Assembly (NCBI GenBank): GCA_013350335.1
Contig: CM023532.1
Coordinates: 92,197,383 to 92,261,382, forward strand
Direction: 5' to 3'
DNA: 64,000 bases
DNA from: Chimonanthus salicifolius
Taxonomy: Eukaryota; Streptophyta; Magnoliopsida; Laurales; Calycanthaceae
Shown in pieces: positions 1-11,931 of this stretch (position 1 is its first letter; the number at the start of each line of letters is the position of its first letter). The translations under genes and the position numbers were made by a program. The notes under the pieces are model-generated. The model was not told where the DNA came from and did not search any database. It saw only the letters and a program-made list of their open reading frames with translations.

Positions 1-1045
1 GAAACTAGATCTACGAAATTGGAATCGACAAAACAAATTTCGTCGAAACATTCCATCGGGAACTTGAGATATTAATTTCTTTGTGACAATGCGCAGAGCA
101 GATCTGAGAGACAACCTTACTCGTTTTTAACTAAATAATTCAGATCCGAATTTGATCAAATAAATTTATTTGATCCTTCAATTATTTTTTTTTCTAGTTT
201 TTTCTTTCCTTATTCCTTTAATAATTAATTTAAACTAATCAAAGTATCAAGGAACATAAGAAAATAAATAAAATACTAACCTTTTTTGACAAAACACCAA
301 GTAGAAGGGGAGATAAAGAGAGCGCTCCAACTATTTTGTGCTCCAAAGGCCTCCACAATTGTAAATTCGTGTATGGCCCTTGGAGGCTTATTTATAGGCT
401 TCTCCGTAAGCTATTTACTTAGTTTCTCTCACCTCCTTACCCTAAATACTAGCTAGGATGAGTAAATTAGTAAAAGCTCAATTTAGCAAGGAGGTGGCTA
501 GGGTTCAAGCACAAATTCAAATTTAACTAGTGTTTCCTCTTGCCACACACGCCCAAGGTGGGGCTCTCTCGACTTACGTATTATATTTATTTACTATTGT
601 TATTTTTTTTCTAGATATTTATTTTCAAGGGGTTAATTTCTTAAACCACAAGATTCGAATATTTCAAACATGGTTTCCTTCATGATTTTTTTGCAAATTC
701 TCTTCCAGATCATACTTTTATAAATAATTGGAGAACTTAGACACCATAATCTCAAGGGTCACACAATAAAAATAAAAATACAAGTTTCCATATTTAAATT
801 TTTTACAATACAAGTTTTGAAATAATTCAAATTCTAAATTTAGAAACTCTCCAAAATTAGCAACTTCCAAATTTAGAAAGTTTCTATTTTTAGAAGTTCT
901 AAATAAAACTAGGGTTTCAATCATGGTTACACCATTATGTCACAATCTAAAAAAAGTCCATGGGAATTATTGATTACCCGATTAAGGTTTACCCGACTAA
1001 CCTCTAGTTCGACCATGACCCATTAATTTTGGTCGGGTCGTTACA
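1..1045 (-). mobile_element. Partial LTR, TGTAACGACCC-type
   Basis: The segment ends in GGTCGGGTCGTTACA, the same terminus seen at 46763, and Athila gag follows directly, so this is the inner part of a long LTR that enters the window from the left. Orientation is inferred from the 46763 copy, where a polypurine tract abuts the same terminus on the minus strand. No coding content is visible. Around 800-915 there is a cluster of short direct and inverted copies of a TTTAGAAAGTTTC-like word, similar to clusters at 25080-25340 and 63035-63140. A TSD cannot be tested because the other end is outside the window. Confidence 0.6.
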
Positions 1046-2291
1046 TATACACATCATCACCTTAATCCAATAACACTCTAATTCTACTCATTTATCCTAA
1101 CCCTCTGACTGAGAACAGCAGATGGACCTTCTTAGAAACTTTAGCAGAAATCTCTCACGGATGGGACTTCATCCAAAAGGATAATTTAACACATACCTTA
1201 AAGAGATGAGGTTTGTATCAAGTTAGTAGTGACTTTGATGTTAAGCTGGCAATCGCGAACCTAACGAAAAAAGTAGACTCATTAGCGATGACTCAGTCGA
1301 TGAATCCAGCATTAGGACCTGAATGCTGAGTTTATGTGCGCTGTGTTCTAACTTAGGACACACTGCCCAAAACTGTTCTTCCCTAAGATCAATGGCTTGA
1401 TTGCTCAACCGAGCAATCTAATGCACTCAACAATTTTGGAAGACAACAAGGAACTCCGTTCTCCACCACATACAATCCTAATTAGCGGAATCATCCCAAT
1501 TTTTCTTGGAGTCAGAATCAAACTTCAGTAAGTCAAGGACCCCCTCATTATCAAAATTAGCCATTTCATCCACCCCATAATAAGCCATACCATCAATCTA
1601 AAATCAGTCACCCCATTCAAATCAATCACATCAATCTAATATTTCTCAACAACGTAAGCCTTCTCTCGAGGATCCGTTGCAGCAGTTCATGCATCCACCC
1701 AGCATACTGTGCAAAAGCTTGAAACACAACTTGGACAGTTAGCCACCGTGACAGGTAAATTCCCTAGTCAGCCTATCCCAAACCCTAAGGGTCAGTATGA
1801 GCTTCCTTCCCCTGATCAGAAGAATGCTAAAGCAATTACTACATTAAGGTCGGGGAGACAGGTAGACAACAAGGTAAAAATGCCTAAGACAATGGCAGAT
1901 CAGTCCTTGAATCATCTAGAACAAAAGGAAACTCAAAACCCACTGTCTCTTGTCTAGTCTAATTTGGAACCATTTGTTAGTAAGGAATTCGTACCTAGGA
2001 CTCTATACCCTCAGAGGCTGGTCACAACTAAGAATGGTATCCCGTATAGTGACATCCTAGAGGTCTTCAAACATTCAAGATAGACATTCCTCTAATGGAT
2101 GTTATCAATCAAGTATCTTCTTAGGCTAAGTTCTTAATAGACTTTTGTACGGTTAAACGGAAAACTAATGTACCTAAGAAAGCCTTCCTAACAGAAGCTG
2201 CTCGCTTGTTAATCCAGCAGCTCCCAGTTAAACACAAGGACCCTGGGTGCCCAACCATTGTGCACCGTTAGTGAATACGAAATTGACAAGG
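1046..2291 (+). pseudogene. gag: Athila gag, decayed fragment
   Basis: Shifting frames give Athila gag pieces in order: a segment like SHGWDF (about 1130-1190), then DFDVKLAIANLTKKVDSLAM (about 1228-1290), then a zinc-knuckle-like stretch with SNLGHTAQNC (about 1350-1380), then NNFGRQQGTPFSTTYNPN and HPNFSWSQNQ (about 1430-1530), and a proline/glutamine-rich tail. The same order recurs in the better copy at 27000-27500, which is how I recognise it. Gag would form the capsid-like particle. The copy has many stops and frameshifts and lacks its N-terminal half. The open stretch 1709-1957 is part of the gag tail and is not a separate gene. It continues across the solo LTR into 5028-5423. Confidence 0.85.
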
Positions 2292-5027
2292 TGTTGAGCA
2301 CTGAAATCTTACATTTTTACCCTTAATTATTAGACCAGTTAGCTCTCAATTCTGTGTATATTAGTGCATTTAATACAATTTCTCAGTTTTGTAGACTAAA
2401 AATGGAGAATACAGGAAATCAAGCTAAGGCAGTGGACAATTGCTAGTTTTGAGCCTAAAATAGAAGATTTGGAATTTTAGTAATTAATTCAGGCCACTTT
2501 TAGGTTTTTCATGTAAATTGATTAGTCTAGATCCGATTATGAGAGTCTAGGCTTAATCAATATTTTAGATATTAAAGTGGTGGAGTTAATTATTTAATTC
2601 CGGGAGAGAGAGCATGCAATTCAAGTGCCAAAGACTGAAAATCAAGATCAAATGGGGTCAGAGATCAACTTCAATTGGACCAAGGTAAGCTCCACAGGCT
2701 AACATTGGGCTAGGCCACAGGCAGTCCATGCGCATATTACAAGATGGGCCAGGCCAATGTGCACTCTGAAGTCCAACAAAGGCCCAAGTCCTCAAGCTCA
2801 AGTCCAAGGTCCACTGGAGGCACATGTGCTCATTTATAGGTTCAAAACCCAAGTCCATAACCCATTCACACGCCCAAGCCTTGTCCATCTCCTTATCAAT
2901 CCACACCATCCAATCTCCTCTCCAATGTAATCTTAACCACTCATCTTCATCCCTTAATCCAGACCATTCATCTCTTGCATCAAAATTAGGTAAACCTTAG
3001 ATCCACCTATCAAATCCAACCCATACATGCATTAATATTAGATCTAGACCATCCAACCCATCCATCATCTAGATTTACCTTAGGATCACATGCATTCATA
3101 TATAACCTATGCATCCATTCAATTAGATCAACCATCAACCATCTAAATCATTAGATCTTAGGACATTTCATCACATCCATTCATATCATTCATAAACCTA
3201 GGAAAAACCCTAGAGCCACCTTACTTATCCAATGCATACATTCATCATCTTAGATTTAAGCCAGGCATTTTATCACTCATCTTGATCAACCTTTGATTCT
3301 CAACCCTCCATTAGGAAACCTACCATTTATATAATTTATTTAATCAACTTACCGTAGTGCCATTAGATCTAGGTTCCATTCAATCATTGCCATTCATTCA
3401 TAAAAACCGTAGATTATAGAACAACTTGGAACCCAAGCAACTAAAATCTCTCCATGCACGTGACCCAAAATTCCATCTAGGTTCATACCACGTCACCTAC
3501 ACCTCATCATCCCTCCTCCAAGAAATCCAAATTTGCTCAAGGCAATGCGACACTTGTCAATTTCGTGTGAAGCCTTGTGGAAGAAGAAATGGAGAAAAAA
3601 ATGGGATTTGGAAGACAAGTTTTGACACAGTGTTGGTATTTTAACCATAACGTTCTACCCCAATATCCGATTTCTTTCATTTTTGTTGTGTTGGCAAGCA
3701 GACATCTGGGGATACAACTTTGTAGCTTATAACATTTTATGATTCGTAATTTTACTAGGTCAAAATGGAGCTGCAAGATGGTACATGTGTAGAAAAAAGG
3801 GATTTGCACTCCACTTTCCAAACTAATCCTAAATCCCAATTTTTTCTCCACCATTGCCTAGCCACCAAGATAAGCCACCCAAATTTCGTGTATACCCTAT
3901 TGTAAGCCCTAGTTTTCAATCTTAAATCCCATCCATCCAAATTTCATGAGATCTAATCCTAAGCCATCAATCCATAACATAAACTCTGATTTAATCACAG
4001 CCGTCCGTTCCAACCTTGAGCCTATAAATAGAGCACTAAGCACACCATAGAATTCGAATTTGACCTGGAGCTTGAGAGGACCAAGACTGGAGCAAAAGAC
4101 AAGAAGACAGAAGCACCATTTCGAATTTACAAAGTGAGAGTTATAAATTTTCTTTTTATGTTGTCTTTCTTGTACTTAATTTATAAGTGTCCCTATTGAA
4201 TTCTTCCATGAAATAAATACAAAGCATCCATTTAGAATCCTGAAACATCCAAGTTCTAGAATTCTTTTGTGATTATTTTTCTTTTAATTTAAGTTTGCAA
4301 GTTTTGTTTCTTTAATTAAACATGAGAAAATGCAATAGTTAGGATCTTGATTTTAAATTTTGAATCATGATTATTACGGTTTGATTAATTAAATTAAAAG
4401 TTACGAATCTTAACTTTATTAGTGAGTATGAATTGCATTTCAGATCTTTAAGTGAATTTTAGATCTAGGTTTTGCATTTGTTTACACATTTTGGGTGATG
4501 AACGGTCTATTCCAAACAACCAACCTTTACTTTATTGCACTTTTATTTTCAGTCATTTATTTTCTTGCAATTTTTCTTTTTTGTCTTTTAATCATGTTAT
4601 AATCTATGTTTTTTGTATAATTTTTGTTTTAACCTAAGTCTTGTATAATTTAATCTTTTAATCCTTTAATTCATGAGTCATTCTTTAATTACTTAACTTC
4701 GTTTTAATCACTCTCTCTCTCAAAATTCATTCAATTAAAGATAGGAAGATGTGGTACTTTAATCTTATAACTTGTAATTTTTACTATGATTAAGATTATC
4801 ATTTAATTCACCATTTTAAATCAAGGACAATTAATTCACACATCTTATTTGTTGATTTTCCAAGTTAGATACATGACTCAAATAAAGGTTCTATTTCCAA
4901 AAAATAATTCTTTTTAAAGGAACACAAATTTAATTTTAATTCATATATTTTGAGATTTTCCTTTGGGTTCGACCTCGCACTCAATTGCTATACGGCTTGC
5001 AAGATTTACAAATTTAAAACATCAGCA
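2292..5027 (+). mobile_element. Solo Athila-type LTR (2.7 kb)
   Basis: The LTR begins TGTTGAGCACTGAAATC and ends in CATCAGCA. It is flanked by the perfect 5-bp duplication CAAGG (2287-2291 and 5028-5032). Removing the LTR and one TSD restores the protease reading EIDKALLD across the join. The start resembles the 22597 Athila LTR (TGATGAACACTGAAAATTG). The end carries the Athila LTR words TTCGACCTCGCACTCAAT (about 4969-4986) and GCTATACGG. No primer site or internal domain remains, so it is a solo LTR left by LTR-LTR recombination. Short ORFs inside (such as 3426-3644) are chance. Confidence 0.93.
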
Positions 5028-5423
5028 CAAGGCCTTGTTGGACTTAGGAGCCAGCATGAGCCCACTGCCATACTCAGTTTATGAGCAGTTCAGATTGGGT
5101 TGACGCCCACTTCTGTCACACTTCAGTTAGTTGACTGTTCAATCAAAATTCCGAAAGGTATGAAAGAAGACTTCCTAGTTAAAGTTGACAAGTTCTACTT
5201 CCTAGTAGACTTTGTAGTACTAGATACCGATCATGTACAGAGTGAAAATGGGCAAATACCGGTGACTCTTGGACGACCATTCCTAACCACTTCAAGCGCT
5301 GTAATTAATTGCCAGAATGGTATGCTTAGGTTGTCGTTCGGAAAACTAACGATAGAACTCAATGTGTTTGGCTTATGTCGACAACATCCTTGCACAGATG
5401 ACCTGTGCGAGGAGAATATCTGA
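5028..5423 (+). pseudogene. pro: Athila aspartic protease fragment
   Basis: The frame reads the Athila protease active-site block ALLDLGAS followed by LPYSVYEQF (about 5030-5090), then after a frameshift an open stretch at 5100-5423 with VTLQLVDCSIKIPKG, VDKFYFLVDFVVLDTD, IPVTLGRPFLTTSSAVINC and LSFGKLTIELNVF. The same blocks occur in the same order at 31960-32400. The enzyme would cleave the Gag-Pol polyprotein. The sequence stops matching Athila at about 5423, where a minus-strand Tekay-like gag begins, so the rest of pol is missing here. Confidence 0.9.
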
Positions 5424-6540
5424 GTGATCAACTGTCTCTGGAGCGTGAAAGTAGAGAATATACCCATCCTGAAGATGTAGGAACAAAAGATCAGTCCCGG
5501 TTGGTTCAGTGACCGGGACATATCAGACTGAGCCAGGCTTGTCCTGCGGACAGTAGAATGCCCAGGATGGGGGTCCTTGACGTAATGGAGGACAATTTCT
5601 CTTGAGATGGTCCGTCTGTCCACACTGAAAGCAAGAAAAGGTACTGCCAGATGACTATATTACCGGTGTCCAATTAAACTGTCGACATGTCCTCCTTGTG
5701 TGGCATGTTTGCCCACATTGATAGCAAAAGATATTGTCGGTAGACTGTACAATCGATGAGGGGATTGGAGGTCATGGAATGTTTGGTCAGAACCTCTTGT
5801 GATGTTAGGAGGAACTTGCACCACCTTACTTCCTCCTACGATCCATGAAATTTGTTGATTCCGCTAGGTCTTTCTCAATAGTGAGTGCTTGACCTACTAT
5901 CTCCGGATAGGTCTTTGCTGCGGGGGATAACACTCTCTATCGAATGGTTGGGCGAAGACCCCTTTCGAACTTTCTGGTTTTCTTGAGTTCTGTATCCACC
6001 ATATACGAAGCATAATTGGACATCCGAGTGAACTCCACTTGATAGTCCGTCACCGACATGTTTCTTTGCACAAGCTTTATGAATTCCTGTACTTTCACTT
6101 CCATCTCTTCTTCGGGAAACAAGCATGTTAAGAATAGCTCAGTGAAGCCTTTCCATGTCTTGTCAGTTAGTTCCTCATTCTACTCCACTGATTTCCATCA
6201 CTTGCCAGCATCATTGATAAATTGGGAGCTAGCTAGGCGGACTCAGATTGCTTTGTCTGTGATAATGAGTAGACTGAAAATTTGTGTGATATTCTCTACC
6301 CAATTCTCCTGTTCCTATCGGCCCTTTTGTACCATCGAACTTTGGAGGGTGTTGTTGCTGGAAGTCCCTCACAGTGCTTCGATTAATAGCCTTGGTGATT
6401 TGGGTCGCGCTGATTCTAGTCTGTGCCGATTGTATCACTGTCTGAACCAAGTTCTGAAGGAAACCCTGGACCTCAGGGGTTACCGAAGGAATGTTTCCAG
6501 CTAGTCTCACCATCTTGTTCCTGCAGTTTACCGCATACAT
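5424..6540 (-). pseudogene. gag: Tekay/Del-like Ty3-gypsy gag
   Basis: Read on the minus strand from 6540: an N-terminal segment with AGNIPSVTPEVQGFLQNLVQ, then RDFQQQHPPKFDGTKGPI (about 6330-6375), a capsid segment with MEVKVQEFIKLVQRNMSVTD and YQVEFTRMSNYASYMVDTEL (about 5985-6100), then KKTRKFERGLRPTIR (about 5937-5985). Two CCHC zinc knuckles follow, with words like CYQCGQT (about 5725) and CFQCGQT (about 5620). This is the usual order in Tekay/Del-type gag. Several stops and frameshifts split it into ORFs of 61-130 codons, so it is dead. The right side leads to a primer site and LTR L1, as expected for a minus-strand element. The left side is cut at about 5423 against Athila protease with no LTR visible. 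Confidence 0.9.
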
Positions 6541-6838
6541 CTTCCTCCTCTTCGAGGTGGCATTTTCCTATGTCAAGGAAGACGATTAGAAACTTCTCAT
6601 TTAATAAATGCGTGAATGTATTATTTTCAACAAGTGCATCACAACACATCAGAAATCATTTCATGCATTTATCCTACATTCATAAGTTGAGGAAAAATCT
6701 TTATCTTTCTACTTCTACTAATTCACTTGCGCAACTGTCAAAACGTGACTAACACCTTTTCGCTAAAACTTCTATAGTTTAATGGAAATTAACTTAGGGA
6801 AAATCCTTACTTTGCTTTTCACCCTCTTTAATACCAAC
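6541..6838 (-). other. Leader and tRNA-iMet primer site
   Basis: This is untranslated leader between gag and the 5' LTR of the minus-strand element. On the minus strand 6836-6824 reads TGGTATTAAAGAG, a slightly decayed form of the plant initiator-Met primer site TGGTATCAGAGC. It sits two bases from the LTR terminus at 6839, the usual spacing. Confidence 0.75.
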
Positions 6839-7299
6839 TGCTAGAGCCCCTCCCTCTCCCCCTAAGATCAGAGTGATTAATTAAGAATATTTGAAGGGGA
6901 AGAGAGGGAGGCAAGAGCGCCACAACGCGAGTTAAGTTCGAGTGCTAAGACCCAACCTTTGACTGGCCCAAACCCATGTGTGTGTATATGGACAGAGTCC
7001 ATTTAAAACTTTTGCAACACACTTTGGTATCCAGTAAAAGCATACATAATATTTGATACACTTAATGTATTATAAACATTCTCATTTCATAAATTCACAA
7101 TTCTAAGCAAAGCAAGTATTGAATTTCCCATCAAGTTTAAGTGTCAAATAACATAGGCTTCACAAGTCTAGATTTCAAAGCATCTATGTGTTTACAAATA
7201 AATATTACATATTTCCATGACTCCTAGAAATTACATATTTCTAATCAAAGTACAAAACGTGTTAAGGCATCTACAAAATATCCGTTAGCGATCCAAATC
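6839..7299 (-). mobile_element. LTR L1, first part (CGCCC family)
   Basis: The plus-strand terminus is TGCTAGAGCCCCTCCC, a decayed form of TGTAACGCCCCGCCC. It is followed by an AGATCAGAGTG word, by CACAACGCGAGTTAAGTTCG, and by TGACTGGCC, all in the family's order. The primer site at its left shows it is the 5' LTR of the Tekay-like gag at 5424-6540. It is cut at 7299 by solo LTR L2 and resumes at 10989. Confidence 0.85.
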
Positions 7300-8530
7300 T
7301 GTAAAACCCCGACTTTTCAAAGATATCAATATTTACAAAAATGCCATTGGAATGGTAAATTTAATAGATGTGATTCTAAATGAGAAAATGGTGGGGCCCA
7401 TTGTTCAAATTAAGACCCTATGAACATATTATAAGGATCAAATTTAAGTAAATGGGTAATGTACGTCAAATTGGGTCAAAATGGTTAATTGGGTCAAAGG
7501 ACCCAATTGGGACCCAATGGGTCATGGTGAACTTATTTGACCATTGGGTAAGCTCAATTTTATTATGGTTAAGCTGAATTTATTGGAAATGAAATGTATG
7601 ATAAATGGGTAGGCTTGATACGAGTGTGTAAAACCACATTCAAAGGGCTAAACCACCCATAAATGGGTCATGGCGTCAAATTGGATCCATGGGCTAAATG
7701 GGGACCCAATGGGTCAAGTTGACCATGTTGACCATGGTTGATCATGTGGACCATCATGTAAGCTCAAAAGATGAGTCAAATCAGGTTGAGTTGGGGCTGA
7801 AATGAGTTGGATTTGAATTAAGTAATGGAGTTGACTCAAGTGCATTAAATGAATGGCATTAAATGTGGTGAGTTGAGTTAATGAGTTGGGTGAGTTAAGT
7901 TGGAAACCAAAGAGACCTTAAATTCCATTGAGTCAAATGGGGAGGTGAGGAGTTGCCATGATCTTAAACACCACAAAACAAGTCCCACACGTTGGTACTT
8001 GTGGTGTGGGTTTCCATGCATGGAATTCATTGGCATGAGATGAGAACCACCTTGGAAGCTTGGTTGGGTTTCCATCTCATAATGGAAACCCAAGCTCCAA
8101 TGTTGGAGTGCCAAGGGATGCCTTGGTTGGCAGCAAGTGCCTCCTTGGTTTAATCAAGATTTGATGAGAGTAATGGGAGGTTCCAAGGGCTGTTTAACAA
8201 AAGCAACAAACACCACCCTCTTGGCCGAATTTTACATTGCAAAGGTTATAGAATTCATATCTCTCCCTCTCACTCAAGAACATACCCTCTTGGCCGAATT
8301 ATACTTTGGTGTTTTCACCATTATTCAAGCATACAATCATCCAAGGATCAAAAAGAGAGCAAGAAGGAAGGAAGCAAGAAGGAGCCAAGGAAAATTAGAA
8401 GAGTGTGCATTGGTAAGTACTTCATTAAGGTTTTGTTAATTATCATGATCAAGGATTATGGTTTGGTCTTTGTATGGCCAAACCCTAAGTTATAAGGGTA
8501 AGAACCTTCAAAGATAAAAATGGTGGATGA

Positions 8531-9694
8531 GGTTCGGCCAAGGGTATGGCCGAACCCCATCAAAGAAGGTGATCATGCTAAATCAAATTGTATAAAGAAA
8601 GGTAAATAACTATGGAGGGTTTTTCCAATATTATAAAGGGTTTTAAGTCATGGATTTGAATACCATAATTTGGCCATGTTATGGCCAACTTGTCAAAGGT
8701 TTAAACCATAGAAGAAGGTGGTTTAAAATGATAAAAATGGACCATTGGGTTCGGCCATTTTGGATGGCCGAACCCCATGAAATTATTTGGGTATTTTGAT
8801 GGTTTTTGAAGGTTAAAAACCATGCAAAACCATGGAGGTTTTTACATGTTTTAATGAGGCTAAGTATTTGATAAAAAGTTCAAATTATGGGCCACAGGGT
8901 TCGGCCACTTTGGATGGCCAAACCCCATGAAATGATATGATAATTATATGGTAATTTGTGATGGATTTTTGAGAGATAAAACCCATACAATATTATGGGG
9001 CTTTTATGTGATTTAAATGGAGATATGGTTATTGTTTTGGGTTGGCCATTGTATGGCTGAACCATGTGGTTATCATGGTTAAAGAGTAGAGCCTAAGTTA
9101 TGTACATATGATGGAATCATTGAACCAAGGGAACCATTGGGTTACACGAACCCCATGGACCATTAAATGGGTATTTGGATTCAAGTATATGATTAAAAGT
9201 TGTTGATTGTTTTGTAATGTTTTAGAGGGTCTAAGTTATGACTTTATGATGAAGTGACTTTGATGGACTTAAGCATTTGTGGAACCAAGAAAATGATGGA
9301 AGATTAAGGACTAGTTAATCACATGGATAAATTGGTAACTAGTCTAATTATGAAAGATTAGAAGACCCAAATTGGATTGGTGGGGTTCGGATAAGTTGTA
9401 TGGCCGAACCCCACTAAGGTGGATTGGTTATGGATTTTGGTCTTTGAGCAAAAGTAAGCATTGATTTAAGGCCAATGGCAAAAGCTGTAAATACAGGTAA
9501 TAATGGAAATATGGATAGAGAAGGATTAAAGGACTTAGAAGAAGGGTCAAACCAAAGTGGTATGGTTCGGCCATGTTGTATGGTCGAACCCTACCAAGGT
9601 ATGCTTGTAATATGAGATGTTTTAATGAGGATTAAATAAAAATAGAGATCAAATTATAGTGGATGAGGTTCGGCCATGGGTATGGCCGAACCCC
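8531..9694. repeat. Dispersed GGTTCGGCC/GGCCGAACC hairpins in L2
   Basis: Inverted repeats occur at about 8531-8556, 8747-8776, 8897-8926, 9383-9412, 9564-9590 and 9667-9693. Arms are 9-12 bases (consensus GGGTTCGGCCAT and ATGGCCGAACCC) around a variable 4-10 base centre. Flanking sequence is not repeated, so this is a dispersed motif and not a simple tandem array. Other LTRs of the family carry the same motif. Confidence 0.85.
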
Positions 9695-10008
9695 ACAAGA
9701 TGGTTTATGGGATCTAAACTTGATTAGAAATCAAGAAGATTAAGTATTAACTTGCTATTGTATAAACAAGGTAACGGGATTTGAACGGCACGCGAATCGT
9801 GATCGGTTGAAGCTTAAAAGAACGGAAACTTAAGCGAAGTTTCCGTAGGTTTCCTACCTACTTGTAACCACTGTTATATTGGTTTTATCATGGTTTTTAT
9901 AAGTTATGTTGTTATTGTTTTATGTTTCAAATGGGTTTTGAATGATGAAACATATTTACAAATGACATATATTCATTGACATCTCAGGCATGGCATGGGG
10001 TGATGATT

Positions 10009-10329
10009 GTGGATTACCCTGACGTGAGAGTCCCAATGAGAGAACATTGTGATATAACTCAATGATGAGAGTCCTATCCACAGGAAATGAGGAGTACTGT
10101 GGATTACCTTGTCATGAAAGTCCCAAAGAAAGAACACTGTGAAATAACTCAATGATGAGAGTCTTATCCACAGGAAATGAGGAGTACTGTGGATTACCTT
10201 GTCGTGAGAGTCCCAAAGAAAGAACACTGTGAAATAACTCAATGATGAGAGTCCTATCCATAGGAAATGAGGAGTATTGTCGATTACCTTGTCGTGAGAA
10301 TCCCAAAGAAAGAACACTGTGAAATAACT
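10009..10329 (+). repeat. 90-bp minisatellite, about 3.5 copies
   Basis: Units start at 10009, 10099, 10189 and 10279, each opening with a form of GTGGATTACCTTG and containing AACTCAATGATGAGAGTC. Copies differ by a few bases and the last is partial. An ORF on the minus strand shows the same period as 30-residue repeats, but this follows from the DNA repeat and is not evidence of a gene. Confidence 0.95.
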
Positions 10330-10865
10330 TGATGGCTATGTATACTTGTGGCGGGTGGGACTCATTACATTTGCACTTACATACATAGCATTGATTTTAT
10401 ATGTTTTTTATTATCATTTATTATGATATATGCATGTTTTTATATACTAACCTTGTGGTAGCCCTGATCGGAAAACCTACTGGGCGCGTTGATCTAACTC
10501 CTTAATTCTATCCTTAGAGGATAACGCAGGAACAGGGAAAGGGAAAGAGAAAGTCGAGGACCGAGAAGGGAGCCAAGCTTAAGCGCTTGATTATTGGAAT
10601 GGATTTATATTTACTGTCATTTGAACTACATTTTACGGACATGTAATAGCTAGTAACTTTGCTATGGATTGTTTATGGTTTGATATTGGAATGCTTGTTT
10701 TAAGCAGATTTAATGGGAGACTTGTACTTGCTATCTATTCAGTATAATTCCGCAATCAGTTAGTTCCGCAATTTGTCTAGTATTATTCCGCATGACTTGT
10801 TTAGTTCCGTGTGTGTGTTGTTATCATGGTTTAGACCATGCACACATGTTTGGCCAGTTAAGGGT

Positions 10866-10882
10866 CGGACTTTGGAAGTCCG
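10866..10882 (+). other. U5 hairpin near primer-proximal end of L2
   Basis: A perfect stem CGGACTT, loop TGG, AAGTCCG lies about 100 bases from the LTR end. Equivalent inverted repeats lie at the same place in L5 (about 18418-18440), L7 (33495-33516) and L10 (61257-61277), with different bases in the arms. Confidence 0.6.
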
Positions 10883-10988
10883 AACTTAGCTTGCGTCGTG
10901 ACGCCGTCCGTCCTTTTCCAGTGTTATTATATTATTATTAAAAAAAATTAGACTCTGAATCTCGAAACGGGCGGGGCGTTAAAAAATC

Positions 10989-11827
10989 AAGTCTGGGTCT
11001 TACTTGGCCTGGCTTCGTTGACCTTCTCCTTTTCTACATCAGATTCTAAAAATAAAGAAGAATTGTGGGTTTATTCACACGCCCAGTGGGAATTCTCATC
11101 TATGTGGGTACCAATATATGAAGTTATAAAATGATCATAAGATAACAAGGATATTTGGTGTGTTATAAGATCACATTTGCAAAAACATACCCATCCCAAA
11201 TTTGAAATTCATATCGTAATCATAATAGGAAACCATGCATAAGTCTCAAAACCGTAAACATATCATAATCATTTACAAACTTCCCAACTGTCTTAGAAAT
11301 CAATATGAAATGAAATGCCATTGGTACCATGGATTCTATGCAAACCCTTTCATGCCCCATGCATTAAAAGATCTATCTTTTTCATTTAAGGGTTTCGTCA
11401 TTGGCCACATATGTTTGTAGCTTTTCCTTGGCATCCGGCTGGGAGCCACAACCCAATACTTAGCATTTAACCGGAACTACCGGGGGAGTGTTGCCACCCA
11501 TTCTATCCTGCGTAGGTTTCGGGACTCACACCCAAAAGCTTTCAACCCATCTTACATGCCCTCTTTAACATACATGGACGGGACCAAAATGTACACTTTT
11601 GTACATAATTCGTTCTCATAAGTATTAAATGCATATGCATTCCCCTATCTCATGAATGCATGAAGTGCATGTGTGAGAAATCCCTTGACAATAACAAATC
11701 CATTTACATTTCTAAACAATGATAACATATGTATTAAATTCCATGTCCAAACCAAATCATACAATATATTTCATAATATTGAAATCCAAACAAGATACAT
11801 ATGTTCACTATGGCACTTCAATGTATG
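10989..11827 (-). mobile_element. LTR L1, second part
   Basis: This is a continuation of L1 after L2, with the family's words in order: AAGTCTGGGTCTTACTTGGC, CACGCCCAGTGGGAATTC (compare CGCCCAGTAGGATTCCGAG in L4), and a block with CCGGAACTACCGGGGGAGTG (about 11471) that corresponds to 12687 in L3. It is cut at 11827 by the start of L3. The remainder of L1 is not visible to the right. Small ORFs 11235-11420 and 11673-11855 are chance. Confidence 0.7.
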
Positions 11828-11856
11828 TGTAACGCTTTTCACTTGCATAAATTAGA

Positions 11857-11857
<1 letters not shown>

Positions 11858-11930
<73 letters not shown>
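11858..11930. repeat. (AT)n microsatellite
   Basis: About 35 AT dinucleotides run without interruption, inside the first 100 bases of L3. Confidence 0.97.

Positions 11931-11931
<1 letters not shown>

Larger units (their letters stand above)
7300..10983 (+). mobile_element. Solo LTR L2 (CGCCC family, plus strand)
   Basis: It begins TGTAAAACCCCGAC and ends GGGCGGGGCGTTAAA (the last two bases are changed from CA). The 5-bp duplication AAATC lies at 7295-7299 and 10984-10988. This LTR runs in the opposite direction to L1, into which it inserted. It contains U3 arrays of GGGTCA/TGACCC words (7480-7720), about seven copies of the GGTTCGGCC...GGCCGAACC hairpin (8530-9695), a 90-bp minisatellite (10009-10329), the conserved block around CTACTGGGCGCGTTGATC (10470-10500) and a U5 hairpin (10866-10882). 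No coding region is credible. Confidence 0.92.

Noticed and set aside
3426..3940. Overlapping small ORFs on both strands
   Set aside because: They lie inside the solo Athila LTR, have no recognisable domain, and look like chance frames.
4968..4990. tRNA B-box-like GGTTCGACCTC, also at 24941 and 60919
   Set aside because: It is a conserved Athila LTR phrase; no A-box or cloverleaf can be drawn around it.
9973..10317. 114-codon minus-strand ORF with 30-residue repeats
   Set aside because: It is the translation of the 90-bp minisatellite in L2.
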